Shown piece by piece: positions 8,275-17,500 of a stretch of DNA of 43,005 nt (positions are counted from its first letter, which is position 1; each line of letters starts with the position of its first letter). The notes beneath the pieces are model-generated. The model was not told where the DNA came from and did no database searches. It was given only the letters and a program-made list of their open reading frames with translations. A program made the position numbers and the translations under genes. Origin of the DNA: JAVBOW01 sp031550125 (GTDB lineage: Bacteria; Bacteroidota; Bacteroidia; Bacteroidales; Rikenellaceae); the NCBI GenBank assembly GCA_031550125.1, contig JAVBOW010000025.1, positions 1 through 43,005 of the forward strand, given 5' to 3'.

Positions 8275-9616
8275 CTATCTCGCCCGTGAGGGTGGCCGAC
8301 GTGCAGCCCGTTACCCGCACCGTTACGTAGTCGCCGATCCCAACGCCTTCGGCGCGGTCGAATACCACCACTTTGTTTTGCGACGTACGGCCGAAAAGGC
8401 GTTTGGCGCTGCGTTTGGACGTCCCTTCCGCCAGTACTTCGAATTGACTCCCCACGTCGCGGCGGTTGCTTTCGAGCGACAGTTCGTTCTGAAGGTTTAT
8501 TATTTCGGTCAGGCGCGCGGTCTTCACTTCGTCCGGAACGTCGTCGGCCATGGTTCGGGCGGCCTTTGTGCCAGGGCGCTCCGAGTATTTGAACATATAG
8601 GCGAACTGGTATCCCACCCGGCGCATAAGCGACATTGTGTCGGCGTGGTCTTCCGGCGTCTCCGTGCAGAAACCGGCTATTATATCGGTGGATACGGCGC
8701 AGTCGGGCATATATCGCCTTATGGCGTCTATACGCTCCAGGTACCACTCGCGCGTGTATTTGCGGTTCATGAGCGCCAGCATGCGCGTGGAACCCGACTG
8801 GGCCGGAAGGTGTATTGCCCGGCATATGTTGGGATGGGCCGCCATGGTTTCCAGTACGGCGTCGCTCAGGTCTTTGGGATGAGATGTCGCGAACCGCACC
8901 CTTAGCCGCGGCGAGGCGGAGGCCACCATGGCCAGCAGCCTTGCGAAGTCCACCTCTTCCCACCTGTATGAATTCACGTTTTGGCCGAGCAGCGTAACTT
9001 CCCTGTATCCGGCGGCGAGTATCTCTTCCACTTCGCGCATTACGGCCTGCGCCGGGCGGCTGCGTTCGCCGCCGCGGGTGTAAGGCACCACGCAATACGA
9101 GCAGACGTTGTTGCATCCCCGCATGATTGATATGAACGCGCTCACGCCGTTGGCGTCGAGCCTCACGGGCGATATCTCGGCGTAGGTCTCCTCCCTGGAC
9201 AGCATGGTGTTTATTCCTCGTCCTCCTTCCACCGCCGTGCGTACCAGCGACGGCAGGTCGCGGTAGGCGTCGGGGCCGGCCACTATGTCCACCGTTCCGC
9301 TCCGCTCTATCAGCTGGTCCTTCAGCCTCTCGGCCATGCATCCTATGACTCCTATAAGAAGTCCCGGGCGCACTTTCTTGTATCGCTTGAGTTCTGTCAG
9401 GCGGTTCCATATGCGCTGCTCTGCATGGTCGCGTATGGAGCAGGTGTTTACCAGTATGACGTCGGCCTCAGCTATGTCGGCCGTGTGGAAATATCCCTCC
9501 TGCTGCATTATGGAGACGACCACTTCGCTGTCCGCCACGTTCATCTGGCAGCCGTAGGTCTCCACGTACACTTTCTTGCCATCGCCCCTTAGCGGGCGTA
9601 TGTTCTTTATCTCCAT
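8264..9616 (-). CDS. miaB: tRNA-2-methylthio-N6-dimethylallyladenosine synthase
   Basis: Radical-SAM methylthiotransferase that adds a methylthio group to i6A37 of tRNAs reading UNN codons. The 450-residue length is typical. The N-terminal UPF0004 domain carries the first cluster ligands C23 (YGCQMN), C59 (NTCSIRDHAEQ) and C93 (GCMAERL). The radical-SAM triad is C168, C172 and C175 (GCNNVCSYC). A C-terminal TRAM domain ends in TGEIVTL. NTCSIRDHAE and VVPYTRGGERSR favour MiaB over MtaB or RimO. It has its own -7 box beside the tRNA-Val terminator and converges on the TIGR02757 gene. Confidence 0.96.
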   Translation of the reverse strand: MEIKNIRPLRGDGKKVYVETYGCQMNVADSEVVVSIMQQEGYFHTADIAEADVILVNTCSIRDHAEQRIWNRLTELKRYKKVRPGLLIGVIGCMAERLKDQLIERSGTVDIVAGPDAYRDLPSLVRTAVEGGRGINTMLSREETYAEISPVRLDANGVSAFISIMRGCNNVCSYCVVPYTRGGERSRPAQAVMREVEEILAAGYREVTLLGQNVNSYRWEEVDFARLLAMVASASPRLRVRFATSHPKDLSDAVLETMAAHPNICRAIHLPAQSGSTRMLALMNRKYTREWYLERIDAIRRYMPDCAVSTDIIAGFCTETPEDHADTMSLMRRVGYQFAYMFKYSERPGTKAARTMADDVPDEVKTARLTEIINLQNELSLESNRRDVGSQFEVLAEGTSKRSAKRLFGRTSQNKVVVFDRAEGVGIGDYVTVRVTGCTSATLTGEIVTL

Positions 9617-9627
9617 AACCGGTCCTG

Positions 9628-9635
9628 CAAAAATA
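9628..9635 (-). promoter_or_regulatory. -7 box for miaB
   Basis: Minus strand TATTTTTG matches TAnnTTTG, 11 bp upstream of the miaB ATG. The -33 position would fall inside the neighbouring tRNA terminator hairpin. Confidence 0.5.
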
Positions 9636-9639
9636 ACGA

Positions 9640-9663
9640 AGTTCCGGAAAATTCCCCGGAACT
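9640..9663 (-). terminator. Hairpin downstream of tRNA-Val
   Basis: AGTTCCGG (9640-9647) pairs with CCGGAACT (9656-9663) across an 8-nt loop. It lies 9 bp past the tRNA 3' end; the T-run TTATTTTTG begins a few bases further, so termination may be moderate. Confidence 0.55.
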
Positions 9664-9671
9664 CCTGCCTG

Positions 9672-9746
9672 TGCGCTGTAGTGGACTCGAACCACTGACT
9701 TCCACCCTGTCAAGGTGACACTCTAAACCGACTGAGTTAACAGCGC
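9672..9746 (-). tRNA. tRNA-Val (anticodon GAC)
   Basis: Reading the minus strand gives a complete cloverleaf: acceptor GCGCTGT paired with ACAGCGC, a D-arm with GAGT, anticodon stem TCACC/GGTGG around the loop TTGACAG (anticodon GAC), and T-arm AGTGG-TTCGAGT-CCACT. Discriminator A; CCA is not encoded. It lies alone between miaB and mqnC. Confidence 0.95.
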
Positions 9747-9804
9747 GTTGCGCGATGCGGATGCAAAGGTAGATAATTTTGCCGAAAATGCAAATCTCCC
9801 CGAT

Positions 9805-10884
9805 TTACCTGCGCCGGTAGAGCTGGTCGCGCAGCACGGGACGGAATCCGGCCCCGGAGATGGCCCTTCGCATGCCCTCCGCGTCGAAACGGTTGCGCGC
9901 CCCGGCCGACGATACCACGTTTTCCTCGATCATTATCGACCCCATGTCGTTTGCTCCGGCGTGCAGGGCCGTCTGTGCCGCGGCCTGTCCCACCGTGAGC
10001 CACGACGCCTGTATATTGCGGAAATTGTCGAGTACTATGCGGCTAAGGGCCACCGTCTTCACGTACTCCAGCGGCGATCGTCCCGCCTGCACCCCCTCGC
10101 GTTCCAGCGCAGTGCCTTCGCTGCGGAATATCCACGGGATGAACGCGGTGAAGCCGTGGCCGCCTTCCGGAGCCTCGTCCTGCAATCCGCGCAGGACCAT
10201 CAGATGGTCTATGCGCTCGGCTACGGTTTCGACGTGTCCGTACATCATGGTGGCCGTAGACGGGATGCCGAGACGGTGGGCCTGCCTCATGACTTCGCAC
10301 CATGCCGCCACGCCGGGTTTGCCTGGCGATATGAGCCTGCGGACGCGGTCGGACAGTATTTCGGCCCCCGCCCCGGGAAGAGTGTCGAGTCCCGCCGCCG
10401 ATAATCTTGACAGCGCCTCGTCCACGCCCAGCCCGCTTATCCGGGCTATGTGCCATACCTCAGGCGCTCCGAGCGCGTTGAGTTTCAGTGTCGGATAACG
10501 GTTTTTAATGGTTCTGAAGAGCGTTTCGTAAAACCCTATCTCCAACCCGGGATGCAGCCCTCCCTGCAGCAGCAACTGGTCGCCGCCCAGGGCGAGCGTC
10601 TCGTCTATCTTGGCGAAATATTCCTCCATGGAGGTGACGTACGCCCTGTCGCGCTCCACCGGCCGACAGTGGAAGTTGCAGAATTTGCACCCCGATATGC
10701 AAACGTTGGTTATGTTTACGTTGCGGTCTATCTGCCAGGTCACCTCCCCGGGATCGTCCACCCTGCGTCGGCGCAGGGCGTCGGCGATCTCCGCCAGCGC
10801 GGCCGCGGGCATGTTGTTCCACAGCCATATGGCTTCTTCGGACGTTACCCGTCCCCCGTCCAGTATTTTATTTTCCAATGTCAT
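9805..10884 (-). CDS. mqnC: Cyclic dehypoxanthine futalosine synthase (MqnC)
   Basis: Radical-SAM enzyme that cyclises dehypoxanthine futalosine in the futalosine route to menaquinone. The real start is MTLENKILDG at 10884 (359 residues); a longer reading runs backward through the ferredoxin gene in the wrong frame. The radical-SAM cysteines are C62, C66 and C69 (CISGCKFC). Further family motifs are GDQLLLQGGLHP, LNALGAPEVWHIARISG and TMMYGHVET. GGLHPGLEIGFYE and the length point to MqnC rather than MqnE or MqnA. It lies 18 bp after the ferredoxin terminator, so it may depend on read-through. Other mqn genes are not in the window. Confidence 0.9.
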   Translation of the reverse strand: MTLENKILDGGRVTSEEAIWLWNNMPAAALAEIADALRRRRVDDPGEVTWQIDRNVNITNVCISGCKFCNFHCRPVERDRAYVTSMEEYFAKIDETLALGGDQLLLQGGLHPGLEIGFYETLFRTIKNRYPTLKLNALGAPEVWHIARISGLGVDEALSRLSAAGLDTLPGAGAEILSDRVRRLISPGKPGVAAWCEVMRQAHRLGIPSTATMMYGHVETVAERIDHLMVLRGLQDEAPEGGHGFTAFIPWIFRSEGTALEREGVQAGRSPLEYVKTVALSRIVLDNFRNIQASWLTVGQAAAQTALHAGANDMGSIMIEENVVSSAGARNRFDAEGMRRAISGAGFRPVLRDQLYRRR

Positions 10885-10902
10885 ATCGGCGTGCGATAAA
10901 TC

Positions 10903-10935
10903 AAAAGCCGCCACTCGATCGAAGTGGCGGCTTTT
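10903..10935 (-). terminator. Terminator after the ferredoxin gene
   Basis: A perfect 13-bp stem (10903-10915 with 10923-10935, GCCGCCACT core) with a 7-nt loop and T-rich ends on both strands, so it could work in either direction. Confidence 0.85.
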
Positions 10936-10958
10936 CTGACTGACACCCTTCCGGTGCG

Positions 10959-11129
10959 TTACGCCTGAACGATAGCCTCTACGGGGCATACGTCGGCGCA
11001 CGAGCCGCAGTCGGTGCAGGTCGACGGATCTATCGAGTAAACGTCTCCGGGGGAGATGGCCTCTACGGGGCATTCGTCGATGCAGGTTCCGCAAGCGGTG
11101 CAGGTGTCTTCAAGGATTTTGTAAGCCAT
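10959..11129 (-). CDS. 2[4Fe-4S] ferredoxin
   Basis: A 56-residue clostridial-type ferredoxin starting at MAYKILED. Two CxxCxxCxxxCP motifs are visible: CTACGTCIDECP (about residues 10-21) and CTDCGSCADVCP (about 38-49). It is a cytoplasmic low-potential electron carrier. It could supply electrons to radical-SAM enzymes such as the adjacent MqnC and nearby MiaB, but that is inference. It has a consensus promoter and a strong terminator. An upstream in-frame ATG would add 17 unrelated residues and is rejected. Confidence 0.96.
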   Translation of the reverse strand: MAYKILEDTCTACGTCIDECPVEAISPGDVYSIDPSTCTDCGSCADVCPVEAIVQA

Positions 11130-11205
11130 TTTTTTGATATTTAATTTTTGTGGAAAATCGTCCGCATATAACCAACGCAAAATGCGGGCAAAAGTTTCAA
11201 GTATG

Positions 11206-11236
11206 CAAATATATTTACTTTGTTCGATAAAACAAA
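11206..11236 (-). promoter_or_regulatory. Consensus Bacteroidetes promoter of the ferredoxin gene
   Basis: On the minus strand TTTG (11236-11233), 19 bp, then TATATTTG (11213-11206): a full match to the TTTG/TAnnTTTG pattern. The leader would be about 70 nt. Confidence 0.75.
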
Positions 11237-11238
11237 CT

Positions 11239-12513
11239 TTATTTGATAATATCCCGTCGCATATACGGACGCAGAGCTTCGGGTATCGTCACGCCGCCTT
11301 CGGGCGTCTGGTTGTTCTCTATCAGCGCCGCCAGTATCCGTGGCAGGGCGAGCGAACTGCCGTTGAGCGTATGGGCCAGCTGCACCTTGCGGTTTGCGTC
11401 GCGGTAGCGCAGTTTGAGGCGGTTGCTCTGGAACGATTCGAAATTAGACACCGACGACACCTCCAGCCAGCGCTGCTGGGCCGCCGAATAAACCTCGAAG
11501 TCGTACGTCAGGGCCGAGGTGAAGCTCATGTCGCCGCCGCACAGCCTTAGGATGCGGTAGGGCAGCCCGAGCGACGAGACGATCTTCTCCACATGGGCCA
11601 CCATCTCGTCCAGCGCGGCGTAGGAGTTTTCCGGACGCTCTATGCGTACTATCTCAACTTTGTCGAACTGGTGCAGGCGATTGAGGCCCCTTACGTCCTT
11701 GCCGTACGATCCGGCCTCGCGGCGGAAACAGGGGGTGTAGGCGGTCATTTTCACGGGCAGGTCCTTCTCCTCCACTATTACGTCGCGGTAGATGTTGGTT
11801 ACGGGAACCTCGGCCGTGGGTATAAGGTAGAAGTTGTCGGCCGTAGCGTGGTACATCTGGCCCTCCTTGTCCGGGAGCTGGCCGGTACCGAAGCCCGACG
11901 CCTCGTTCACCATCAACGGAGGCATGTATTCGGTATAGCCGGCCTCTATGTTGCAATCGAGGAAGTAGGTTATAAGCGCGCGCTGTATGGCGGCCCCTGC
12001 GCCTTTGTATACGGGGAATCCCGCTCCTGTGAGTTTTACGCCAAGTTCGAAATCTATTATTCCCAGATCTTTGACTATCTCCCAGTGGGGTTTTGCCGAC
12101 GGCCCCAGGTCGGGTATTTGTCCGCCCTGGCGCACCACCACGTTGTCTTCCGCAGTGCGTCCGGCCGGGACGAGAGGCGAAGGGAAGTTGGGCAGGGTGA
12201 CGATAACCGCGTTGAGCTGCTCTTCGAGCGAGGCCAGTTCCGCTTCCAGGCTCCGCGAAGCCTCCTTGAGTTCGGCTGCGCGACCCTTGGCTATCTCTGC
12301 CTCCTCTTTTTTACCCTGGGCGAAGAGCTGGCCCACCTGTTTCGCTATGACGTTCTGCTCCGCCAGGTTGCTGTCCAGTTTGGTTTGCAGCGCCTTGCGG
12401 TTGTCGTCCAACTCCTCTATTTTCGCTATTGCGGGCGCTGCGTCCACGCCTTTTACGGCCAGGCGCTCTGCCGCGCGGCCCTTGTCTTCCCTGATTTGTT
12501 TGAGCGTCAGCAT
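11239..12513 (-). CDS. serS: Seryl-tRNA synthetase
   Basis: Charges tRNA-Ser with serine. The 424-residue product starts MLTLKQIREDKG; an upstream ATG adds residues that overlap the promoter. The N-terminal coiled-coil tRNA-binding arm spans about residues 28-105. Class II motifs are visible: motif 2 around FRREAGSYGKDVRGLNRLHQF and motif 3 in LNGSSLALPRILAALIE. A tRNA-Ser gene is also in the window but unlinked. A -7 box precedes the gene. Confidence 0.98.
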   Translation of the reverse strand: MLTLKQIREDKGRAAERLAVKGVDAAPAIAKIEELDDNRKALQTKLDSNLAEQNVIAKQVGQLFAQGKKEEAEIAKGRAAELKEASRSLEAELASLEEQLNAVIVTLPNFPSPLVPAGRTAEDNVVVRQGGQIPDLGPSAKPHWEIVKDLGIIDFELGVKLTGAGFPVYKGAGAAIQRALITYFLDCNIEAGYTEYMPPLMVNEASGFGTGQLPDKEGQMYHATADNFYLIPTAEVPVTNIYRDVIVEEKDLPVKMTAYTPCFRREAGSYGKDVRGLNRLHQFDKVEIVRIERPENSYAALDEMVAHVEKIVSSLGLPYRILRLCGGDMSFTSALTYDFEVYSAAQQRWLEVSSVSNFESFQSNRLKLRYRDANRKVQLAHTLNGSSLALPRILAALIENNQTPEGGVTIPEALRPYMRRDIIK

Positions 12514-12534
12514 AATCGATCGTTTTTCAGGATG

Positions 12535-12542
12535 CAAAGATA
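12535..12542 (-). promoter_or_regulatory. -7 box for serS
   Basis: Minus strand TATCTTTG, exact match to TAnnTTTG, 21 bp upstream of the serS ATG. No clear -33. Confidence 0.6.
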
Positions 12543-12620
12543 ATCTTTTTTTGCTCCGCATAGATTCGGATAAGTAAAAAAACTCTACCTTCGCATCGAT
12601 TTAATTTAAAAACCAATCTT

Positions 12621-13094
12621 ATGAAGAAAACAGTCTTTATCATCCTGGCCTCTTGTCTGGCCGTATTTTCAGCCTCGGCCCAGGTTGACGACAACGCCCT
12701 CGGTATACGTGTGGGAGGCGGTAATTTCTCCGGAGTCGAGTTCTCCTATCAACGAGGCCTGAGCGACGCCAACCGCCTGGAATTCGATTTGGGCATAGGG
12801 TCCAACAAGCACTTCTCCGGCATAGGCTTGTCGGGTATATACCAATGGGTTTGGCCCATCGGCGGCGAGGGTTTCAACTGGTTCGCGGGTCCCGGAGCGG
12901 GTTTGGCCCTTTATAACGGCAAGGGCGACAACGACGATTTCGTCGGCCTTTCGCTCGGCGGACAGATAGGCGTTGGCTATAGCTTCAAAATACCCCTCCA
13001 GCTTACTATCGACACCCGTCCCATGTTCGACATTATGGCCGACAGCGACGCCTTCGGCTGGGGTTTGGCCCTCGGCATAAGGTATAGGTTCTAA
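12621..13094 (+). CDS. Small outer-membrane beta-barrel protein
   Basis: A 157-residue exported protein of unknown function. The signal peptide is residues 1-20 (ILASCLAVFSASA) with cleavage before Q21. The mature part alternates hydrophobic and polar residues with many Gly and aromatic residues and ends in GIRYRF; the terminal Phe is the usual signal for outer-membrane barrel insertion. The size suits an 8-stranded barrel. Upstream, TACCTTCG at 12586-12593 is a near-match to the -7 box. A terminator follows and then copy A of the palindromic repeat. Confidence 0.75.
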   Translation: MKKTVFIILASCLAVFSASAQVDDNALGIRVGGGNFSGVEFSYQRGLSDANRLEFDLGIGSNKHFSGIGLSGIYQWVWPIGGEGFNWFAGPGAGLALYNGKGDNDDFVGLSLGGQIGVGYSFKIPLQLTIDTRPMFDIMADSDAFGWGLALGIRYRF

Positions 13095-13102
13095 TGCCCC
13101 GC

Positions 13103-13126
13103 TCCCGCCGGTTCGGCGGGATGTTT
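13103..13126 (+). terminator. Terminator after the barrel protein gene
   Basis: TCCCGCCG (13103-13110) pairs with CGGCGGGA (13114-13121) around gtt, followed by TGTTTT. A second hairpin (9-bp arms 13142-13150 and 13182-13190) ends in CTTTTATTTT and may back it up. Confidence 0.65.
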
Positions 13127-13201
13127 TCCGTGGCCGCCGCAGGCCGCCGCCGGTTTTCCTTTCTGGATACGGCGTCGGTTTGCGGCGGCCGCTTTTATTT
13201 T

Positions 13202-13381
13202 GGGTCGGTCTTAATTATATGTTGGCCGCGCATATCGCACGTCATCTTCCAATTATCCTTCTCGTTTCAAATCCTCACGGACTTCAGTCCGCTCCGGTTT
13301 GAAACTCAAACGGTAAGCGAAACCTGACGCACGCTATGCGCGGCGCAAGAAAGCGCCGCGCATGAACGTTCAGACTGATCC
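13202..13381 (+). repeat. Palindromic intergenic repeat, copy A
   Basis: This 180-bp copy fills much of the roughly 400-bp gap between the barrel protein and glutaminyl cyclase genes. Its palindromic core is 13225-13344 (120 bp): outer arms 13225-13244 and 13325-13344 agree at 17 of 20 positions, with inner arms GTTTCAAA/TTTGAAAC and GGAC/GTCC around the tip. Next to the core is a perfect 11-bp inverted repeat, ATGCGCGGCGC (13336-13346) with GCGCCGCGCAT (13353-13363). It is in the opposite orientation to copies B, C and E. Its first 19 bp or so match the end of copy E after AATTATATGTTGG. No flanking direct repeat was found. No gene is supported here. Confidence 0.85.
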
Positions 13382-13475
13382 TCCGATTTCGGGCTGATTC
13401 TGCGGCCGGATTGAATCCCTGAGGCAAATTATTTGTCAGATCGGAAAAATAGGACGTATATAAACTGTTTTTTTG

Positions 13476-13483
13476 TATCTTTG
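13476..13483 (+). promoter_or_regulatory. -7 box for the glutaminyl cyclase-metH-metF operon
   Basis: TATCTTTG, exact -7 match, 12 bp before the ATG at 13496. The leader would be only several nucleotides. No riboswitch fits in this space. Confidence 0.6.
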
Positions 13484-13495
13484 CAAATTGAGCAA

Positions 13496-14575
13496 ATGTG
13501 TTTTGTGAAACAACATATCATCTTATTTATAGCGGCGGCAGCTTTTTCCTGCGGAGGAAGCCGTAGCGGGAACGTTGCCTCGTCGTCAGGGGAAGAGTCC
13601 GCCCACAGGCAGCTTATAGAGATGCTTTCGCCTGCGCCCCTGACGAAATGCAGGCCTGGAGAAAGGGTGGTTTTCAGCGTGCAGACGGTAAGGGACGGCG
13701 TAGACAGCGTTGCCATTTATGTCGCAGGACGCCGTACCGTATTGCATGATCGCGAGTTAGAGTACGACTTGCCTCCGGACGTTCCCCTTGGCCGTTTCGC
13801 GTGGCACGCCACGGCCTATGCCGCAGGCGATTCTTCGGTGCGTTACGCCGATCTTATGCTCCTCGCGAGGACATTGCCCGTCCGATACGGTTACCGGGTG
13901 GTGAACAGCTATCCGCATAATACGAACTCCTACACCCAGGGCCTGTTGTGGCACGACGGTTTCCTTTATGAGGGAACGGGCATAGAAGGGAGGTCGGCGT
14001 TGATGAAGATCGATCTGGCTACGGGTCGCGACGTAAAGAGGCATAATCTCGAGGCGCGCTATTTCGGCGAGGGTCTGGCGTTGGCCGGCGGCAAACTATA
14101 TCAGTTGACATGGCAGAACGGCCAGGCTTTCGTTTACGATCTGAATACTTTCCGGCAGCTGCAGAAATTTTCGTACAGCGGCGAGGGATGGGGCCTTGCG
14201 TCGGACGGCAAAATGCTGTATATGAGCGATGGGACAGACCGTATATACACGGTCGATCCTGCGGATTTCACCCGCAAAGGTTACATACAGGCATGTACCA
14301 ACACGGGTAGCGTCAACCGTCTGAACGAACTTGAGTGGATAGAGGACGAAATATGGGCCAACGTCTACGGTTCGTGGCAGATAGTACGCATCGACCCCGC
14401 CACCGGCCGCATTAATGGCGTGGTGGATCTGGAGGGTATACTGCCTGGCGAGAGCATAACGGACGCCACCGACGTACTCAACGGGATAGCCTATGACGCA
14501 GGCAGCCGCAAAATATACGTTACGGGAAAGAACTGGAGCCTGCTGTTCGAGATAGAGGTTGTGGAAAAACGATGA
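13496..14575 (+). CDS. Glutaminyl-peptide cyclotransferase (plant-type), lipoprotein
   Basis: Converts N-terminal glutamine of exported proteins to pyroglutamate. From ATG 13496 the product has 359 residues; GTG 13505 is an alternative start. A lipoprotein signal (ILFIAAAAFSC, lipidated Cys about 19) places it in the envelope. After a linker and a beta-sandwich region (about 50-125), residues about 130-355 form the beta-propeller glutamine cyclotransferase domain: VNSYPHNTNSYTQGL, YEGTGIEGRSAL, NELEWIEDEIWANVYGS and LNGIAYD are family hallmarks. This is the plant/bacterial type, not the zinc-dependent animal type. Four exported proteins in the window have Gln after the cleavage site and are plausible substrates. 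The stop overlaps metH (ATGATGA). Confidence 0.9.
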   Translation: MCFVKQHIILFIAAAAFSCGGSRSGNVASSSGEESAHRQLIEMLSPAPLTKCRPGERVVFSVQTVRDGVDSVAIYVAGRRTVLHDRELEYDLPPDVPLGRFAWHATAYAAGDSSVRYADLMLLARTLPVRYGYRVVNSYPHNTNSYTQGLLWHDGFLYEGTGIEGRSALMKIDLATGRDVKRHNLEARYFGEGLALAGGKLYQLTWQNGQAFVYDLNTFRQLQKFSYSGEGWGLASDGKMLYMSDGTDRIYTVDPADFTRKGYIQACTNTGSVNRLNELEWIEDEIWANVYGSWQIVRIDPATGRINGVVDLEGILPGESITDATDVLNGIAYDAGSRKIYVTGKNWSLLFEIEVVEKR

Positions 14576-17500
14576 TGAAATTCTCCATATACGATTGCCT
14601 GGAAAGCAGGATCATGATCCTGGACGGAGGCATGGGTACGCTCGTGCAGGGCTACGGACTGTCGGAAGGCGACTACCGCGGCGCGCGTTTCGCCTCATGG
14701 GGGCGCGACCTTAACGGCTGCAACGATATCCTCGTAATCACCTCGCCCGATCATATCTCCCGCATCCACGAGGCTTATCTCGGGGCCGGGGCCGATATAA
14801 TCTCCACCGACACTTTCAACGCCAACGCCGTGTCGCTTGCCGACTACGGCCTTCAGGCCCATGTACGCGAGATAAACCGCGCCGGCGCGGCGCTGGCCCG
14901 CGCCGCGGCCGACCGTTTCACCCTGGCCAATCCCGCCAAACCGCGTTTCGTGGCGGGGTCGATGGGGCCTACGGGCAAATCGGCCTCCATGTCGCCCGAC
15001 GTGGGCGATCCGGGGGCGCGCGGCGTAACGTTCGACGAACTGCAGAGGGCATATACCGAACAGGCCCTGGGCCTGATAGAGGGCGGGGCGGACGTTTTCC
15101 TCGTCGAGACCATATTCGATACCCTGAACGCCAAGGCCGCCCTGAGGGCCATAGAGGCCGCCAACGCCGAAAAAGGCACTAAAATACCGGTCATGATATC
15201 GGCCACTGTGGCCGATCGCAGCGGCCGCATACTGTCGGGACAGACGGTGGAGGCGTTCTATACGTCGCTATGCCGCGAGTCGATACTTAGCGCGGGGCTG
15301 AATTGCGCTTTCGGGGCCGAGCAGATGCGCCCTTACCTCGAACGCCTGGCCGCACTGACCGCATGCCGCGTATCGGCGCATCCCAACGCCGGCCTGCCCA
15401 ACGTTATGGGGGGATACGACGAGACGCCCGATTCGATGGCCGCGTGCATAGAGCAATATCTCAGGGAAGGACTTCTCAATATAGTCGGAGGATGCTGCGG
15501 CACCACCCCGGCGCATATAGGCGCCATAGCGGCCGTGGCCGCGAAATACAGCCCCCGCCCGCTGCCGCCTTCGCGTAACGTAACCGCCCTTAGCGGGTTG
15601 GAGCGTATGGAGGTTGTAGCCGAACGTAATTTCGTAAACGTGGGCGAACGTACCAACGTGGCCGGATCGGCCGCCTTCGCCCGTCTCGTACGCGAAGGCA
15701 AAATGGAGGATGCCGTGGCGGTGGCCCGCCGCCAGGTGGAGTCCGGGGCGCAGGTCATAGACGTATGCATGGACGACGGCATGATAGACGGCCCGGCGGC
15801 CATGACGGCGTTCCTCAATCTGGCGGCCGCCGAACCTGACGTGGCCCGCGTCCCCGTGATGATCGATTCGTCGTCGTGGGAGACGATAGAGGCGGGCCTT
15901 AAATGCACCCAGGGCAAGAGTATAGTCAACTCGATATCCCTCAAGGAGGGCCAGGCCGCATTCCTGCGCCAGGCCGCCGCCGTACGCAGCTACGGGGCCG
16001 CCGCCGTGGTCATGCTCTTCGACGAGAAGGGCCAGGCCGACACCTATGAGCGCAAGATAGAGGTCGCCGGCCGCGCCTATGCGCTGCTTACCGGGGCCGG
16101 ATTCCCCCCTGAGGATATAATCTTCGACCCCAACGTCCTTGCCGTGGCCACGGGCATACCCGAACACGACTCTTACGGCGTGGCCTTCATAGAGGCATGC
16201 CGGTGGATAAAGCAAAACCTGCCCCACGCCAAAGTGAGCGGCGGCATCAGCAACCTGTCGTTCTCCTTTAGGGGAAACAACGCCGTGCGCGAGGCTATGC
16301 ACTCGGTATTTCTCTACCACGCCGTGGCCGCAGGACTCGATATGGGCATAGTGAACCCCGCCATGATCAGGGTTTACGCCGACATTCCGGCCGACCTGTT
16401 GGAACTTGCAGGGGACGTCGTGCTTAACCGCCGCCCCGACGCCGCCGAGCGCCTTGCCGCCTATGCCGCCGGCGCCGTGCAGACGGCGCGCGCCGCCGAC
16501 GCCTCGCCCGAATGGAGGAACGCCCCGGCTGGAGAGCGCATAGCCTACGCCATGCTCAACGGCGCGGCCGACCATGTGGCCGAGGACGTGATGGAGGTCT
16601 ACGACCGGAATTCCGACCCGCTGTCTATCATAAATACCATGCTTATGCCGGCCATGGAGAGCGTTGGACGCCTTTTCGGCGAGGGCAAGATGTTCCTTCC
16701 CCAGGTGGTCAAGAGCGCCCGCGTGATGAAGGCGGCCGTAAGCGCCCTGGAGCCTTATATGGATCCGGGCGGCAATCCGGCTGCGGGAGCTGGCCGCGTG
16801 CTGATAGCCACCGTCAAGGGCGACGTCCACGACATAGGCAAGAATATAGCCTCGGTAGTGATGTCGTGCAACGGTTACCAGATGGAAGACATGGGCGTCA
16901 TGGTGGACGCCCAGGCTATCGTGGACCGCGCCGCGGAGTGGGGCGCCGACGCCGTCGGCCTGAGCGGCCTTATCACCCCCTCGCTCGACGAGATGATAAA
17001 GGTGGTGAAACTCATGGAGCGCCGCAATATGAAGATACCCGTGCTTATAGGCGGGGCCACCACTTCCGCCCTCCATACGGCGGTCAGGATAGCGCCCTGC
17101 TATTCAGGCCCGACGATACACGTCTCCGACGCATCGGACAACGTAAAGGTCCTCTCGCAATTGACGGGGGACGGCCCGGATTCATACCTGCGCGATGTAC
17201 GCCTGCGCCAAAATGAACTCAGAAAACAGTACGAATCAAGAAATAACGTTATGCAGTACAAATCTCTATTCGCAGCACGCCGCAACGGTTACGTCAAATT
17301 GCCGCAAAATGTCGTCACGCCCCGGCAAATAGGCCGCACGGTCTTTTGCGACTACTCTATCTCGGAAGTCATACCTTATATCGACTGGAGGTTCTTCTTT
17401 CCGGCCTGGGGCCTGAAAGGGCAATACCCCGACCTGCTCGATTCGCCGGATAAAGGCGAAGAGGCCCGCAAGCTGCTTGCCGACGCCCAGGCTATGCTGG

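Noticed and set aside
10885..11094. N-terminal extension of MqnC by 70 residues
   Set aside because: It is the ferredoxin gene read in another frame and crosses the ferredoxin terminator.
13094..13327. A 77-codon reading frame sharing its last 35 or so residues with a frame at 40346-40552
   Set aside because: Both frames run through copies A and E of the palindromic repeat. The shared peptide follows from shared DNA, the upstream halves are unrelated, and the frame is absent from the other copies.
15268..17076. A 602-codon minus-strand frame
   Set aside because: It lies opposite metH and has a His/Gly/Arg-rich composition typical of antisense frames in GC-rich DNA.
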